Assembly (NCBI GenBank): GCA_031002005.1
Contig: CM061918.1
Span: 65,382,531-65,446,530 of the forward strand
DNA from: Vandiemenella viatica
Lineage: Eukaryota; Arthropoda; Insecta; Orthoptera; Morabidae
Direction of reading: 5' to 3'
DNA: 64,000 nucleotides
This document shows, piece by piece, positions 1 through 10,739 of this stretch; within the stretch, counting starts at the first letter, position 1, and each line of letters starts with the position of its first letter. Below the pieces are notes generated by a model that did not search any database, was not told where the DNA came from, and saw only the letters and a list, made by a program, of their open reading frames with translations. The translations under genes were made by a program, and so were the position numbers.

Positions 1-172
1 CAGTCTGAACGCTTGTGGTTTAGCTTAAAGTCTGTAGTATATCTTGTTACTCTACGTGAGCTGGTAACAGAGCAAGAAATTATAATTCATTCGTTCCGAG
101 AACTGATGGGCTCCAGAGATTATATCAGATGAACACTCCTTTACACGATACGTACCAAAGATAACACTACAA

Positions 173-407
173 CAGTGTTTCTAAATGTGGGGTACGCGAA
201 CCCCTAGGGGTTCGCAATTGATCGTAGGGGGTTCGTGACGATATTTACGTAATGGCGGACTGGCTATCTCATGCATATAATACGCACAATAGTGAATATC
301 ACTCATTGTTGTCAGTAGTGCAGTAGTGGAGCTTTTTTTAAAAATAAATTAAAAAAGGTTCTAGTTTTTTATTGGGGTACATGGAGTTAAAAGTTTGAGA
401 AACAATG
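173..407. mobile_element. hAT-type MITE, 235 bp, with perfect 8-bp TSD
   Basis: The element starts cagtgtttct and ends agaaacaatg, so its termini are imperfect inverted repeats. The 8-mer cactacaa directly precedes it (165-172) and directly follows it (408-415). An 8-bp duplication and CAG-like ends are typical of hAT transposons. There is no coding sequence, so it is non-autonomous. The related copy at 3825-4300 lacks the insertion at the matching position. Confidence 0.8.
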
Positions 408-452
408 CACTACAACACACATAAACACCATATCCTTTGAACTCTGATAATA

Positions 453-650
453 TTGTGTTTTGACCATGTAACTTTGGTTATTTATTTATTCATTTTTCTG
501 AAATATAGTTCCTTAGAAAAAACAAAGAAGGTTAATCAAACTACAACATCAAAGATTCACACTCCAATAAGCAGAACGAAATTTTGTAGTATAATTTCCG
601 GTAAAGTCTACAAAGATACTACATTACATAGGTTTAAGATTTGTTTCTAG
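453..650 (+). other. Open frame inside dispersed repeat copy 1, not supported as a gene
   Basis: A 65-codon frame lies in the AT-rich part of the repeat. The homologous copies at 4070-4220 and 56010-56140 do not keep it open, so conservation argues against a protein. It is listed only so that the stretch is not mistaken for a gene. Confidence 0.2.
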
Positions 651-1097
651 ACGTAATACAAAAGGCAAACCACATAACTATGCACACCAAGATCTGCGCG
701 AGCGAAGCATGGAAAAAATGCTAGAGTTAAACGTAATTTATTCCCGCCCCGCTGACACGGAGTTTATCAGGTTATAGTCCAGGTGGGAAGCATTTTCATC
801 AAGACTTGGCAGGCAGGGTAGAAGAGGTGGCGGCGCACAATTCCTAATCACCAAATTGTGCACAAAAGTACTGGGTTGCCCAAATCTCTCGGCTGTACGC
901 TTGGAGTGACGGCTACAATACTGCTGATTCGTCCGTCGGAGGGGACGTTAAGCTTGGCGGTCTGTTGATGCATGAATGGGACACTCCCTTCCTTCATGTC
1001 TCATCCACGACACGAACAACACTGAATACCCACACCATCACAGTCATCCACACTTACAAACACTGTCACACTGGAAACCATCCCAGTTCATCATTCC

Positions 1098-1100
<3 letters not shown>

Positions 1101-1128
<28 letters not shown>

Positions 1129-1360
1129 CTGCTGCTTTACGCCTCGTCGACGTCGAGGTCATTATAGACGGGATGGAACTGGGGACAAGGAATGGGTAGG
1201 TATTCGGCCATAGCCTTTTTGAAGGAAGCATCCCCGCATTCACCTGGAGTGATCTGGGGAAACCATGGAAAACCCAAATCTGGATGCCCGGACGGGGATT
1301 CGAACCGCCGTCCTCCCGAATGCTAGACCAGAGCGCTAACCGCTCACCCACCACGCTTGG
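1101..1360 (-). mobile_element. SINE1 copy (tRNA-headed SINE, antisense)
   Basis: Reference description of SINE1, read on the element's own strand: a tRNA-like head with an A-box-like segment (gtgggtgaacggttaacg), a B box (ggttcgaatccc), a central domain (gggttttccatggtttcc, then ctccaggcgaatgccggga), a segment around ggccatggccgaattcc, a 3' end around cctcgacgtcgacgagg, the word gcgtaaagc, and a poly-A tail. In this copy the tail is the T run at 1101-1127 and the head ends near 1360. RNA polymerase III would be expected to transcribe an intact copy from the A and B boxes. Target duplication is not clear here. Confidence 0.85.
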
Positions 1361-1452
1361 TCCATCTTCCCAGACGTTCCCTTGGAGCGATAAACATCCC
1401 CTTTGGTATGCTCGGATATGTGTAAGAAATTCATAAGAAGAAGAAGAAATAT
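1361..1452 (+). repeat. 3' end of an unclassified repeat with (gaa)n tail
   Basis: The segment ends with the words ggatatgtgtaag and then an agaagaagaag tail. A related ending (gggatatgtgcaagg, then agaagaagaa) occurs at 14455-14495. It is probably the 3' end of a retroposon, but too little remains to classify it. Confidence 0.35.
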
Positions 1453-2059
1453 AAGTGAGAATACATCAAAGTTTTACACCAACTGGAAAAGGTTCATTCG
1501 AGAATTTAGCCAGCGGGTGTTGAACTGCTGGTACGACCACGCAAGAGAGGTCTGAGCTTTTGGAATGTTGCTTTTGCTGTGTGAGGTTTGTCTAGACTGT
1601 GCTAAAAGCATACAGCGAGTATGATCTAACATTAATGTGGATGGGGCTGAGACAACATTTAGTGGGGTCAAGAAAATGTAATGATATCTGGCAAAGAAAT
1701 GGAGTGAATGATTAAAGCAGTGTGGGGAGAATGGAGATGTGTTAGGGGTACCTAAAAGGTTGAGTTATGGATGTATGAAAGAAATGATACGTTAAGTATT
1801 CTAACAACATCTTTATCTCGTCTCCACGTAATGTTACAAACTGTGTGAGGCAAAAAGCGTAGAAACTGCTGTTTTAGGGCATCGGAGTGGGAAAGTTGTT
1901 GGTTTCCAGGTACAGATAGTGAGCTCGAGGTCATGTGGAGGTCACGAGGTCACTTCATCCTAACGGAGAAAACAGTGGCCGGCTAGGAGGGCAGGTCGAC
2001 TGCGCTTTCTCTCACCCAGAGAGTAACACACACCTCCATTACCTGTTGCGCGTTGGGTT

Positions 2060-2780
2060 TACGGTAACAGTATGTACTCCAGTGAGGCAACGTAGTACGC
2101 ATACTAGAAAAATCGACGTCCAGCTGAATGAGTGTATGAGAGTAATAACTGGCACCCTAAAATCCACCCCAGTCCCCTGGTTGCACCTGATCAGCAAAAT
2201 ACCACCTCCAGAGATAAGACGCCAAGAAGCAACGGCACGTGAGTGGATAAAACTACACCATCCTGATCATCCACAGGATCTCCCACCCAATCCACGAGGT
2301 TCTAAATAACTTACCACCCACTCGTCTTAAATCCAGAAATCCGGTATGGCAAGATGTATTTGACTTTGATGTCATGGAAAAATGGCGACAAAGCTGGAAC
2401 TCCGCATCTGTAAAACATTCAGATATTAAAGATCCCACAACTGGACTTCCAGGATTCCATCTAAATAGAGACCAGTGGGTCAAACTAAATCGCCTAAGAA
2501 CGGGCCATGCGAAATGCAACGCCATGATGTATAAGTGGGGTCTTCAGGATTCTCTTGCATGTGACTGCGGTGCTCCTTCCCAGAGTGTGGAGCATATTAT
2601 CAGGGAATGCCCTCTACGGAAGTATGATGGACCATATGAAGATGTTTTTGGAGCTACAAGTTCCTTCTTAGAATGGCTGAAAGAATTGGACATCAGCTTG
2701 TGAACGCTACCAACGTTCTTGTCATCTCGTATTTATTATTGTATTAGTTGCTTGCCATACGACAAATAAATAAATAATCT
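2060..2780 (+). pseudogene. LINE C-terminal fragment (post-RT cysteine motif), frameshifted
   Basis: Two adjoining frames encode one recognisable LINE C-terminus. The first (to about 2309) includes THTRKIDVQLNECMRVITG and PPPEIRRQEATAREW. The second (about 2320-2703) includes GFHLNRDQWVKLNRLRTGH and a cysteine and histidine cluster, CDCGAP...EHIIRECPLRK. This order matches the C-terminal tail that follows the reverse transcriptase in many arthropod non-LTR retrotransposons. One frameshift lies between about 2305 and 2325. The fragment lacks the endonuclease and the catalytic FADD motif, so it is dead. A short aaataaataaataat tail at 2764-2779 is the likely 3' end. The clade cannot be fixed from this piece alone. 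Confidence 0.75.
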
Positions 2781-2845
2781 TAAATGTTAAACGTCAGGTT
2801 AGTGCGTTCCATTGATCTTTGTTATATTCCTGAAACCTTCGATGC

Positions 2846-3060
2846 GTGAGAAACCACTCTCGCGCGTAGCATTCAGGAGGACGCGAGTTCGAATTCCCAC
2901 TCGGACAGCCAGATTTCACTTTCCAATGGTTTCCTAAAATCGCTTCAGGCGAATTCTGGAATGGTATCTCCAAAAGGTCATTGCCGAATTACTGTCCGTT
3001 ATTTCTTTCCCACCTCTAAACATGTCGTTGTTGGTGAAGCGTAAAGCCTTGTGTTAACTT
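2846..3060 (+). mobile_element. Degenerate SINE1 relative (sense)
   Basis: The B-box region (gagttcgaattccc), the central domain (tccaatggtttcc, then ttcaggcgaattctggaatgg) and the 3' word gcgtaaagcc occur in SINE1 order. Divergence is high and no clean tail or target duplication remains, so this is an old insertion. Confidence 0.6.
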
Positions 3061-3182
3061 TTGAATGTTAAATAAACCTTTTGAGCTACTTCGTATTTAT
3101 TGTGTGTGTATGGTATTCTTTTGCATTTCAGTTATCTCACTAATCATTCAGTCTAATGAATTACATAAAACCGTCGTGCTAG

Positions 3183-3541
3183 CAGTGCCGTTTGTATAGC
3201 TGTGAGCAGGGAAATAGGCGAGTGAGTACAATCGCGCTGTTGCCGCACTTGTGAACATTCTCGAGTAGCGCTCTCTTTCTAACTCTAGAAAATGGTAACG
3301 CTGAGCGTCCTGTGTTGCCTAGTACGAGCGACAACGCACAAAACTATTACTACAAGCTAACAGGTGAATTTTACTGTTAAGTGCTCGTTTTGTAACGGCG
3401 CGCTTGTCGCGGACTTCAACTTTAGGAGGGCGGAAAAATCAAAGAATAGCTTTATACCGACCCGCACCGCAAATTCGTGTTTGAAGGGGTGGTAATTTCA
3501 GGTTTTGGCCCCGGCCCAGAGAATTCATAGACCCGCCACTG
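3183..3541. mobile_element. hAT-like MITE, 359 bp
   Basis: The left end reads cagtgccg and the right end, reverse complemented, reads cagtggcgg. The flanking 8-mers are cgtgctag (3175-3182) and tgtgctag (3542-3549), matching at 7 of 8 bases. This fits an old hAT insertion. There is no coding sequence. Confidence 0.6.
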
Positions 3542-3824
3542 TGTGCTAGAGACAATTAGTATAATAAAAAAATAAAATTGTTTATCTTTACCCAAACCAG
3601 CTGTGACACTAAACTTTGGAACATGTTAATTGTACTATTACAGATGGTAGCATTATTGTTGATTATCCTAATGAATAATTGTTTTGATGGTATACAGTCA
3701 GGAGCCTAGGCACATGACATAACGTTGTATAATAGAATTAATATTAGAGGGAAATGTGAACATATTCAGGACAATTTGGGGAAGGCATCATGCAAAAACA
3801 ACCGAAATATTTTGGATTAACTTT

Positions 3825-4300
3825 TCACAATCTGAAATCTTGTTGTCCAGCTTAAAATCTGTAGCATACCTTATAACACTACGTGATCGGTGAATGATAA
3901 TGACAATTCGTTCGTACCGTCAACAGATATGCGCCATAGATCACACTACATCTCAGATGAATACCACTTTACGAGATACCCACCAAAGATTATGCTACAG
4001 CACAATTAAGCACTCGTCCCATTAAACTGTTAAAATATTTTTTTAAATATATTTTTGTTTTGTTATGTAGCTTTGGTTATTTATTTGTTCAGTTTTCTGA
4101 AATGTAATATTTTAGAATACAAGGAAAACGTTAATCAAACTATTACATCAAAAATTAATAGTCCAATAAGCAGAACGAAATAGTGGAATTTAATTTACGG
4201 CAAAGGTTACAATGATACTATATTCTTTGCTACAAAAGAGACAAGCATCACTACGCACACCAAGGTCCTCCCGAGGGCAACGGTGGTAAAATGCTAGTAA
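3825..4300 (+). repeat. Unclassified dispersed repeat, copy 2
   Basis: The copy aligns with 1-735 and 55250-56190. It shows the uninterrupted form at both places where the other two copies carry hAT insertions (ccaccaaagattatgctacag here, and ataacactacgtgatcgg). It is therefore useful as an empty-site reference. Function unknown. Confidence 0.6.
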
Positions 4301-5601
4301 AGAATATAATAATAGTAGTAATCTATCAATCATACTATGTCATCGACTTGTTATAAGTGTGTGATTCGTGATGTAAATAAACATTGTTTTATGGTGAGAA
4401 ACTGTGTAGATGGTATGTAATACGATAAAGGACAGTATTACCTATGAAACATTAATTAAAAGTTTGTCATTGTGTTTATGTGAACCACGATGTTTGGAGG
4501 TTAATTCTCAATTCTTCAGACTGGTTTATGTTGCTAATTTTCTGTGTAAATGCATATAAACAGTATTAACTTTCATTTTAAAATGTTTTATAATGATTTT
4601 GTACGATTTATAATTATTTTTGTATGGATTTGATTGTTAATTTATTGTTAACGCTCGAGAAATGTCTGTCGACACACTTTCTGTGGTCTTCTAAATATAT
4701 CTCCGGAGCCTATTTAAACGCACGGAGATAACGAGCAGAATCAGTTGTCTTGGAAGTTTGTTATGTCTTTTACAGTCGTTTGTGAGTTTAATAGCTGGAA
4801 TATTTGTGCTTTAGTATCTTTGGACGAAGTTTATCCGCGTATGTTTGTCATTGAAGATTACGACGTAATAAAAGTAAGATGAAAAGTGAAGCAGCGGTCT
4901 TGCTATTTAATTGAACTCAATAAATTCAGAAGTTGTGTTGATTGCCGCTCTTTGGTGAGAGGTAAATCACTTGCCGACAGGACGGTAAAAACCTATGAAT
5001 TTGAGGACGAAGCTAATAAAGGTAATTAGTTAATTAACGAAAATCATATCTGTAGTATGGCTAGTGCGTTAACTCCTCGCTGAAGAGCCAAATGAACGAG
5101 TGGATAGAGCTGTTATGATGTGGAAACCAACTCACCGACTCTACCCTTTACTACGGAGCGCCATATTAATAGTGTTTGTTCCGTGAGAGCGGGCACAATG
5201 AGGCGGTGTGTTCCCATGAGGGCCTTCACCTCCTCGCTTTCATCTGCGCGCCCAGGCGCAGTGATGGAGCACATCTGGCTCGTCTCTCAGCAGTGAAACC
5301 TCCGTAAACGTGATCTGACGTCTCCAGCTTTGGCCAAGCCCCCTCGTACTACTGTGCAAAGGTCACCACAGACAGCAAGAGCTGGGTGGCGCAGCTGTGT
5401 TCCCACGTTGGGTGCGTCGAGTCGCAGTCGGTGGACGATCAACCTTTATTGCCGAAACAACTTTTATTGCACAAAGAATCAAATTACAATGCTAACAACA
5501 CGACTTGTTTTCCTGTGCAAAGAATATCTTTGCTAGCTAATGTCAATTAGCAGCTTGTCTCTCTAGTTCTCAGTTGTTTCAGAATACAGTAACCCACTGT
5601 T
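4301..5601. other. Unassigned, AT-rich then GC-rich sequence
   Basis: No recognisable protein, SINE or terminal repeat was found. A core-promoter-like arrangement occurs at 4711-4746 (separate entry). The GC content rises at 5190-5430, where only short open frames exist. Confidence 0.5.
4711..4746 (+). promoter_or_regulatory. Candidate arthropod core promoter (TATA plus initiator)
   Basis: A TATA-like tatttaaa begins at about 4711 and an initiator-like tcagtt begins at 4741, so the initiator A lies about 32 bases downstream of the TATA start. This spacing is normal for arthropod TATA-Inr promoters. No gene or transposase follows closely, so it could belong to an unrecognised LTR or be chance. 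Confidence 0.3.
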
Positions 5602-5798
5602 CATGGGCGCCGGGAGGGGGGATGCAAGGGGGTGCACTTGCACCCCCCTGACATCCCGGGTCGCCGTCTGGGCAGTAGTAGAGCTAAAAAAAAAAAGGTC
5701 GCCCAGCCCGGAAATTTTTGGGCCGATACACGGTAGATCCGATAGCACCAATGCAGCCCTGGTACACCCCCCTAGAAGCAATCCTGCCGGCGCCCATG
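5602..5798. mobile_element. hAT-type MITE, 197 bp, with perfect 8-bp TSD
   Basis: The ends are catgggcgccgg and ccggcgcccatg, a perfect 12-bp inverted repeat. The 8-mer ccactgtt flanks both sides (5594-5601 and 5799-5806). The interior is GC-rich and contains an a-run at 5689-5698. Open frames across it on both strands are by-products of base composition. Confidence 0.85.
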
Positions 5799-6089
5799 CC
5801 ACTGTTCAATAGGAAAAAGTTATTTCCTGGGTCAGTACCCTAATCCTGTATAATTTATAGGGGAATTAAATCTGACCTTCATATCTACGTTCTCGACATC
5901 GAGGTTGTGTGATTCATATTCCACGTTAAACAGTAGGTCCTTCGATGATAGATATCGGATGCCCCGTTATTTGAAACTCTGTCAGCAACACACGAAATTA
6001 TTTTTCATCTGCACTGTGTTAAGTTCGTTAACGATTCGTTGTTCGTATTCCAAATTAAGGAGTAGGTTGATACACAGCAGAGGCGGATT

Positions 6090-6330
6090 ATGCGGCAAAT
6101 TGAAACTCTGACACCAGGTGACTGCGAACACACGCACTCCAGAGGACGCGGGTTCAGTACCATCTGTTGTCATTCAGATATCATTTTTCTAAAACAACTA
6201 CAGGTGAACGCCGGGTTGATTCTTTTAAATGGCCATTGCAGAATTCCTTTCTGTTCCTTTATCCCTTACCGCTTCCAGGCTCTAATAACGACAACTTCGA
6301 CGAGCCGCAAAACACTAATAATAGAAACAA
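6090..6330 (+). mobile_element. Degenerate SINE1 copy (sense)
   Basis: Diverged SINE1 words in order are agaggacgcgggttcag (B box), acaggtgaacgccggg (central domain), aaatggccattgcagaattcc, and a 3' end around ctctaataacgacaacttcgacgagc. The tail is degraded. Confidence 0.65.
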
Positions 6331-6414
6331 GAACACACACACGGAATCGCTATTGATTCCTGCATGTGGAATATGCAATGAGAGCTCTGTGCTTCTGATT
6401 TAATGCGTGGTGAC

Positions 6415-6907
6415 TTGTAACTGTCAACTTGTTCAGTATATTCCTAGCGAATTTATTCCAGTCCCTGATTCTCTTACGAATAAAAATAAAGAAGTCCTAG
6501 TTTGTGTTTATGCTCATCTCTTCCCTTGCTTGCACTACTATTTCTTCTACCAATACACAGTAGATCCATATCTCACCACCATTGTATGCCTTATATACTC
6601 CCAGCACTCTCTTCACCGGCCTCATACATTCCAGTGAGTCCTCAATGTGTTCTGCTCTTATTTTAACCAATAAATATAGCTGCCGTCTATTGAATCTCCT
6701 CAATCCCTGTGTTTGGTACCCACTGCACTCATGCATAGGTTTTCTACGGCATTTCGTTCCCTGGTGTATACCCCTATCACCTTCTCCAGAGTAATTGTAG
6801 AACTCGTAAACCTCTCCCTACCAGATGTTCAGTGTGTTCTGCACAGTATTATACACACATCTAAAGACTCTCGGGCCATGTTTGCTTATTTTCGTATGCA
6901 ACACTAT
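6415..6907 (-). pseudogene. LINE-B fragment, antisense
   Basis: On the minus strand the sequence encodes pieces that match the better preserved LINE-B frame at 57149-57856 in order. Near 6800-6900 there is GRGLRVLQLL; at 6600-6640 RPVKRVLGVYKAYNGGE; at 6420-6480 RIRDWNKFARNILN. These correspond to the region after the reverse transcriptase catalytic core of a CR1- or Jockey-like non-LTR element. Several stops and frameshifts separate them. The fragment is 5'-truncated, as expected for target-primed insertion, and its own 3' terminus is not clear. Confidence 0.65.
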
Positions 6908-6964
6908 TAATGGCTTTATATTGTTGTGTGTGGTGATATAAAAGCTAATTTTAGCTTAGTATTC

Positions 6965-7265
6965 AAACCGAACGTTGGTTGGGCTCTCCCACAATGGCAT
7001 ACTTAGCCTGGTATTGGAGAGGGAGGGGTGGTGGGGCAGTTCCTTTACTCATTATCTAACCTAATCCAGTAATTAGGGGATCTATGGTTTAACCTGAAAT
7101 GCGAACCACGAAAGTGTTCAGGTGTACTTCACATCACACAGCAAGCGGTGCCAGAGGTGAAGGTCGCGTTGAGGGGAAATAAAAATCGCCTCCGAGACAG
7201 TGATTCGAAACGAGGACCTTTCGTTCTCCAGACTGAGCCACTGAATCATCAGGCCACTGCATGGT
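6965..7265 (-). mobile_element. SINE3 copy (tRNA-headed, antisense)
   Basis: Reference description of SINE3, read on the plus strand of this window: a left part around tggcatacttagcctg and gcagttcc, the words ctaatccagtaattaggggatctatggttt and gcgaaccacgaaagtg, then a tRNA-like head in reverse with a B-box complement (gattcgaaacgaggacc) and an A-box complement (gagccactgaatcatcaggcc). This copy is uninterrupted at the place where the 12.2-kb copy carries a SINE1, so it serves as an empty site. Confidence 0.65.
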
Positions 7266-7849
7266 GGTATATGGGAAAGATATTACTATCTGAAGGTTTA
7301 TATTTGTGAAAGCCTTCACTAGGGTGTTCTGTTCGCAGATATCAATGCTCCTACTACCATCAAATATTTAATCCTATATGTTATTTCTCGTGCCAACATT
7401 CCTTTTTGTCAAGTAATTCAAAGTATACAGCGATGAATCTTGTATCAGTCAATAGGAATTTTTACCTTCTGCTACTCAGTTTACATTAAAATATTTTGGT
7501 TGCCTAAAATTTAAGTTAAAAGTGGGTCAAACGGCAGCCTGGACACATTTAATCTAACCGCAGCCCCTGCTTGGGGAAAACGCAACCCGCCGCGCACAGT
7601 AGTCGATTTGATAGCGCCAATTTCAGGGGTTAGTAGTAAATGAAAAACACATTTGATTAAAATTTAAGTTAAAGCAAAACTGGAGTTACCACCTACAGTA
7701 GCCTTTGTAATGACTACCACTAAGTCTCGTTTACAAGCGCTTCACAGAACTGTATTTTACTCGTCAAATGATTTTTCTCATGACAGCACACTGTAGCCTT
7801 CAACTGTCCTAAATCTAACAACATATTTCTATCTATGTGAAAAATTGGT

Positions 7850-7905
7850 GTGTGGTAAGATTTTCACTGAGGTGTCTGTGCTCCATTGCAATAAAATTAA
7901 AATCC
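7850..7905 (+). repeat. LINE-B-like 3' terminus
   Basis: The words gaggtgtctgtgctccattgcaataaaatt match the end of LINE-B at 57895-57955 (accggagcgtgtgttccattgc followed by aattaaattaaa). Only the extreme 3' end is present, which is common for heavily 5'-truncated LINE insertions. Confidence 0.4.
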
Positions 7906-7984
7906 CAACGTGTCCATGTTGTATGATTTAATCTCATAAACCCCCGAAGACTGCAGACTGGGTTAACAAAGCGAACTGAAAGAT

Positions 7985-8600
7985 GAAAGTAGAAGACAGG
8001 TAATCCCCATCACAGACTCCGGGGCTTCCTTGCAGCTATGGATTGGTATATATTGTAGAGACTGGCATTTACACGGCAAGCTACGAGAACATGTCAGCCA
8101 TTACCAATCAAACAACGCGGACAAGTCGGCCATTGCATGGCATTCATGTGCGACCAGCCATGCCATCGACATTGAAAATCTAGACTTCTTTCAAAAGAAG
8201 ATCATTGGTGGCCGAGGTTGATGAGAGAGGCGTTAGAGATTGCTAAATGCCCTAATAACATCAGCTATGTCAGCGGCTTAAACTTCATGATGCGTAGCAT
8301 GCCTTGCTGCGATGAGAACAACTAACATCGAGCCACCCAACCACGTGACAGCTGGGCTCTCCTGGTTGATCCGACCGATCAAACCTCCCAAACACCGACC
8401 ACTAGCTGCGCTTAGTAGAGGGTGAGAAAAATATCTCAGTAGAGTTCTGCTCTAAAAGAAGGCCGAAGTAAATCAGCCGAAACGTCGTCATTTAATACTA
8501 GGATGCGGGAAGGTTGAAAACTGTCTTCTTTATTCCCCTACTCTCAAAATCCCTTCACTTACCTAAAACACGAGAACCTTAATTTGATTATCCTGTGGTA
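7985..8600 (+). pseudogene. Penelope-like element relic with GIY-YIG domain
   Basis: Around 8030-8290 three frames together give a GIY-YIG-type endonuclease tail. One frame holds YGLVYIVETG (the GIY-YIG signature with isoleucine retained), the next holds KLREHVSHYQSNNADKSAIA with WHSCATSHAIDIENLDF, and the third holds LMREALEIAKCPNN. This order (signature, arginine helix, H...H/N segment, EALEI) is typical of the C-terminal nuclease of Penelope-like retroelements, which nicks the target for priming. At least two frameshifts make it non-functional. The following sequence to about 8600 includes agccgaaacgtcgtc, like 3' regions of such elements. No reverse transcriptase is left. Confidence 0.65.
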
Positions 8601-8889
8601 TACCAGGTAGTCATTCACCATCTACCTGACTTTTTCATTTCTGAATTTGTCTATTTTTATTACTCTCTAACTTCTTTGGCATTAAAGTTCGTTTCATATT
8701 TCTTGTGTCATAGTCCTGTGTTTAACAAAATACTGAGGTCAGACATCATGGTCAAATCACTATCGACACCATAAGAGTAGTTTATTTTAACACTAGCAAT
8801 CAATGAACAAACTTGTATTTTGACAAGATAGTTGTTGTTATGACGCAATTTCCTCCTTTTTTATTTCATTAGAAATGTACTATTTGATC

Positions 8890-9880
8890 GCATGTGAGAA
8901 CAGTCTTTGTAATGTGGAAAGACAGTCTGATAGTTACCATATTTAAGGAAGGCGAACGAGTGGACCGCAATAACTGTCGTGGCATTTCATTACTATCTTA
9001 TGTAGGAGAGCTTATTGCTAAACTTGGCAAATCGTATTCTAAGTTTGGTGTAAGAAATACTTTCAGATGGCCAGTGTGGCTTCGGGCTATCTAGAGGCAC
9101 CACAGATATGATTCCCACTGCTCGTCAGCTTCAAAAGGAATGTAAGGAATAGAATAAACCTCTTTGTATTTCTTTCATTGATTTCGCTGAGGCCTTTGAT
9201 TCAATTAATTGTGAAGCACTGTGAAAAATTTTATCCCTGTATGGTTTTTCACCAAAATTCATTGCCGTCTTAAAATTGCTCCGCACTAATATGACGTCTG
9301 CAGTCATTAATAATGGCTCTGTGTTCAAATAGCATGGCGGATAGACGCAGCAATATTACCAATATTAGTATCCTCGAACAAGCCCAGTTCTTCAGCATAA
9401 AATCCATGCTTGTAAAACGACAGCTACGGTGGGCTGACCACTTGGTCCGAATGCCCAACAATCGCATTTCTAAACAAGTGTTCTACTCAGAGCTGACGGT
9501 GGGTGAACGCTGAATTGGCGGTCAGAGAAAGCGATTCAAGGATATTACCAAGGCTTGCATGAAGGTGAATACATTGACCTAACATCTGGGAGACCTCTGC
9601 CCTTGACCGCTCATCCTGAAGGTCATTTGTCCATCATGGAGCCATGTTACGTGAAGAAAAGCGCCGATGATCAGCGAATGAGACAAGGCAGCGCAGGAAA
9701 GAAAATGAACAGATCAATAAAGGTGGCAGCGCCTAGTCTGTCCCTGCCAGGAATGCCTGTCCTCGTTGCGGTAAATTGTGTAGTGCTTGCATTGGACTCT
9801 ACGGCCATCTCCGGACCCACAGATGAAGAGGCGTTAGGCCAAAAGATCAACGTACTCGATTTCGAGTGTACGCTATAATG
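8890..9880 (+). pseudogene. LINE reverse-transcriptase remnant with internal deletion
   Basis: The left part (8890-9330) encodes the N-terminal fingers and palm of a non-LTR reverse transcriptase: WKDSLIVTIFKEGERVD, NNCRGISLLSYVGELI, CGFRLSRGTTDM-like sequence in a shifted frame, then FIDFAEAFDSINCEAL. At about 9334 the frame jumps directly to a C-terminal segment (TNISILEQAQFFSIKSMLVK, RQLRWADHLVRMPNNRI, SKQVFYSELTVGER). The FADD catalytic motif and the thumb are missing, so roughly a third of the protein was deleted. The order of both halves is normal for one LINE. A degraded cysteine-rich tail may lie near 9740-9830. The clade is uncertain. Confidence 0.7.
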
Positions 9881-10270
9881 ATGATGCTGGTGAATATTAC
9901 CAGCTACTGATTACAGGTTAGTTACTTAGCATCCCGTGAGTATATTCAAAACATTTCAAGTTACCACATATGAATGCAATTTCCAAAGACTCTTATTAAT
10001 TACTACATTTGTAAACAGTTTCAACCAAAAATCATACACCAAAACAGTGATCGTGAATAACTTTGTCGACTGCTCATTCGTACCATAAAAACATATAGTA
10101 ATTTCTTAGTCATTTTTACTTACCAAATTTCAAGAGTAAAATGAGTTCTGAATCAAAAACTAGTTTGCTAGTTAGTTCGTATTTAAAGCTGTCAGGTTTC
10201 TGTAGATAACATTTGCTCTTTTAGGATATTGAATGAACAAGCTCCAGCGAATGTTTTGTTTTCTTTCGTT
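9881..10270. other. Unassigned AT-rich sequence
   Basis: No protein similarity, repeat end or RNA gene was recognised here. Confidence 0.5.
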
Positions 10271-10379
10271 TTGTTGATTTATTGGCCTTTAGGCTTGCAT
10301 CCGTACATCCATTTTCATTTTATACAATAACATCAATATACAATTAACTACAGTAGTTATTTACAATTAGTTAAAATGT

Positions 10380-10620
10380 TTACACCAATATTTCTCAAGT
10401 GCGGTACAAAATCTTATAAACAGCATAGTCGTCCGATGCGAGGAACGAGGCAGCGCAAGTGAGCTGGTTTGTATCTTCAATTGCCCCACAACACCAGTTA
10501 GGGGAGACTGCAGTATGTATTCTGTGAAGGTGTTGCTTGAAGCAGTCGTGGTTGAATTTTAATACAGCAAGACAGGTACTGTGTCTGCGTGAACATTTAT
10601 GGAATTCTTACCATGGATGT
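10380..10620 (-). pseudogene. LINE C-terminal zinc-knuckle-like relic, antisense
   Basis: On the minus strand, the frame around 10450-10560 reads NFNHDCFKQHLHRIHTAV, then SPNWCCGAIEDTNQLTCAAS. A motif of the form F.HDC...HLHRI...C..C is common at the C-terminus of reverse transcriptases of the I, R1 or Jockey groups. No open frame covers it fully. It may be continuous with the next fragment or a separate insertion. Confidence 0.45.
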
Positions 10621-10739
10621 AAAGGAATCTCGACGTTTATGCACCCATAGTGTTGGCTTCTAGTTTTAATTGTGCTCTTCCATGTCATGATCCATTCTAT
10701 CTTCATGTCAATGACATCCCTTTCTGTACTGCAATTGAC

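Larger units (their letters stand above)
1..735 (+). repeat. Unclassified dispersed repeat, copy 1 (truncated by window start)
   Basis: This stretch aligns by eye with 3825-4300 and 55250-56190. Shared landmarks in order are a segment reading agcttaaa, a run around caagaaattataat, then ggttatttattt, then the segment near 'caataagcagaacgaaat', and finally 'cacaccaag'. No coding capacity, terminal repeat or tail is visible. The alignment is interrupted by the insertion at 173-407. The family could be the inner part of a larger DNA transposon; I do not recognise it. Confidence 0.6.

Noticed and set aside
1091..1354. Open frames across SINE1 copies (for example 87 codons here, 140 codons at 22641-23063, 183 codons at 40985-41536)
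   Set aside because: The same peptide strings recur in every SINE1 copy in all frames, as expected from repeat DNA. The last of these joins a SINE frame to a mariner frame by accident.
4300..5600. LTR retrotransposon around the TATA-like promoter
   Set aside because: I found no second LTR, no primer-binding site and no gag-pol sequence.
5563..5812. Frames of 79 and 69 codons on opposite strands
   Set aside because: Both are produced by a GC-rich 197-bp MITE with perfect target duplication.
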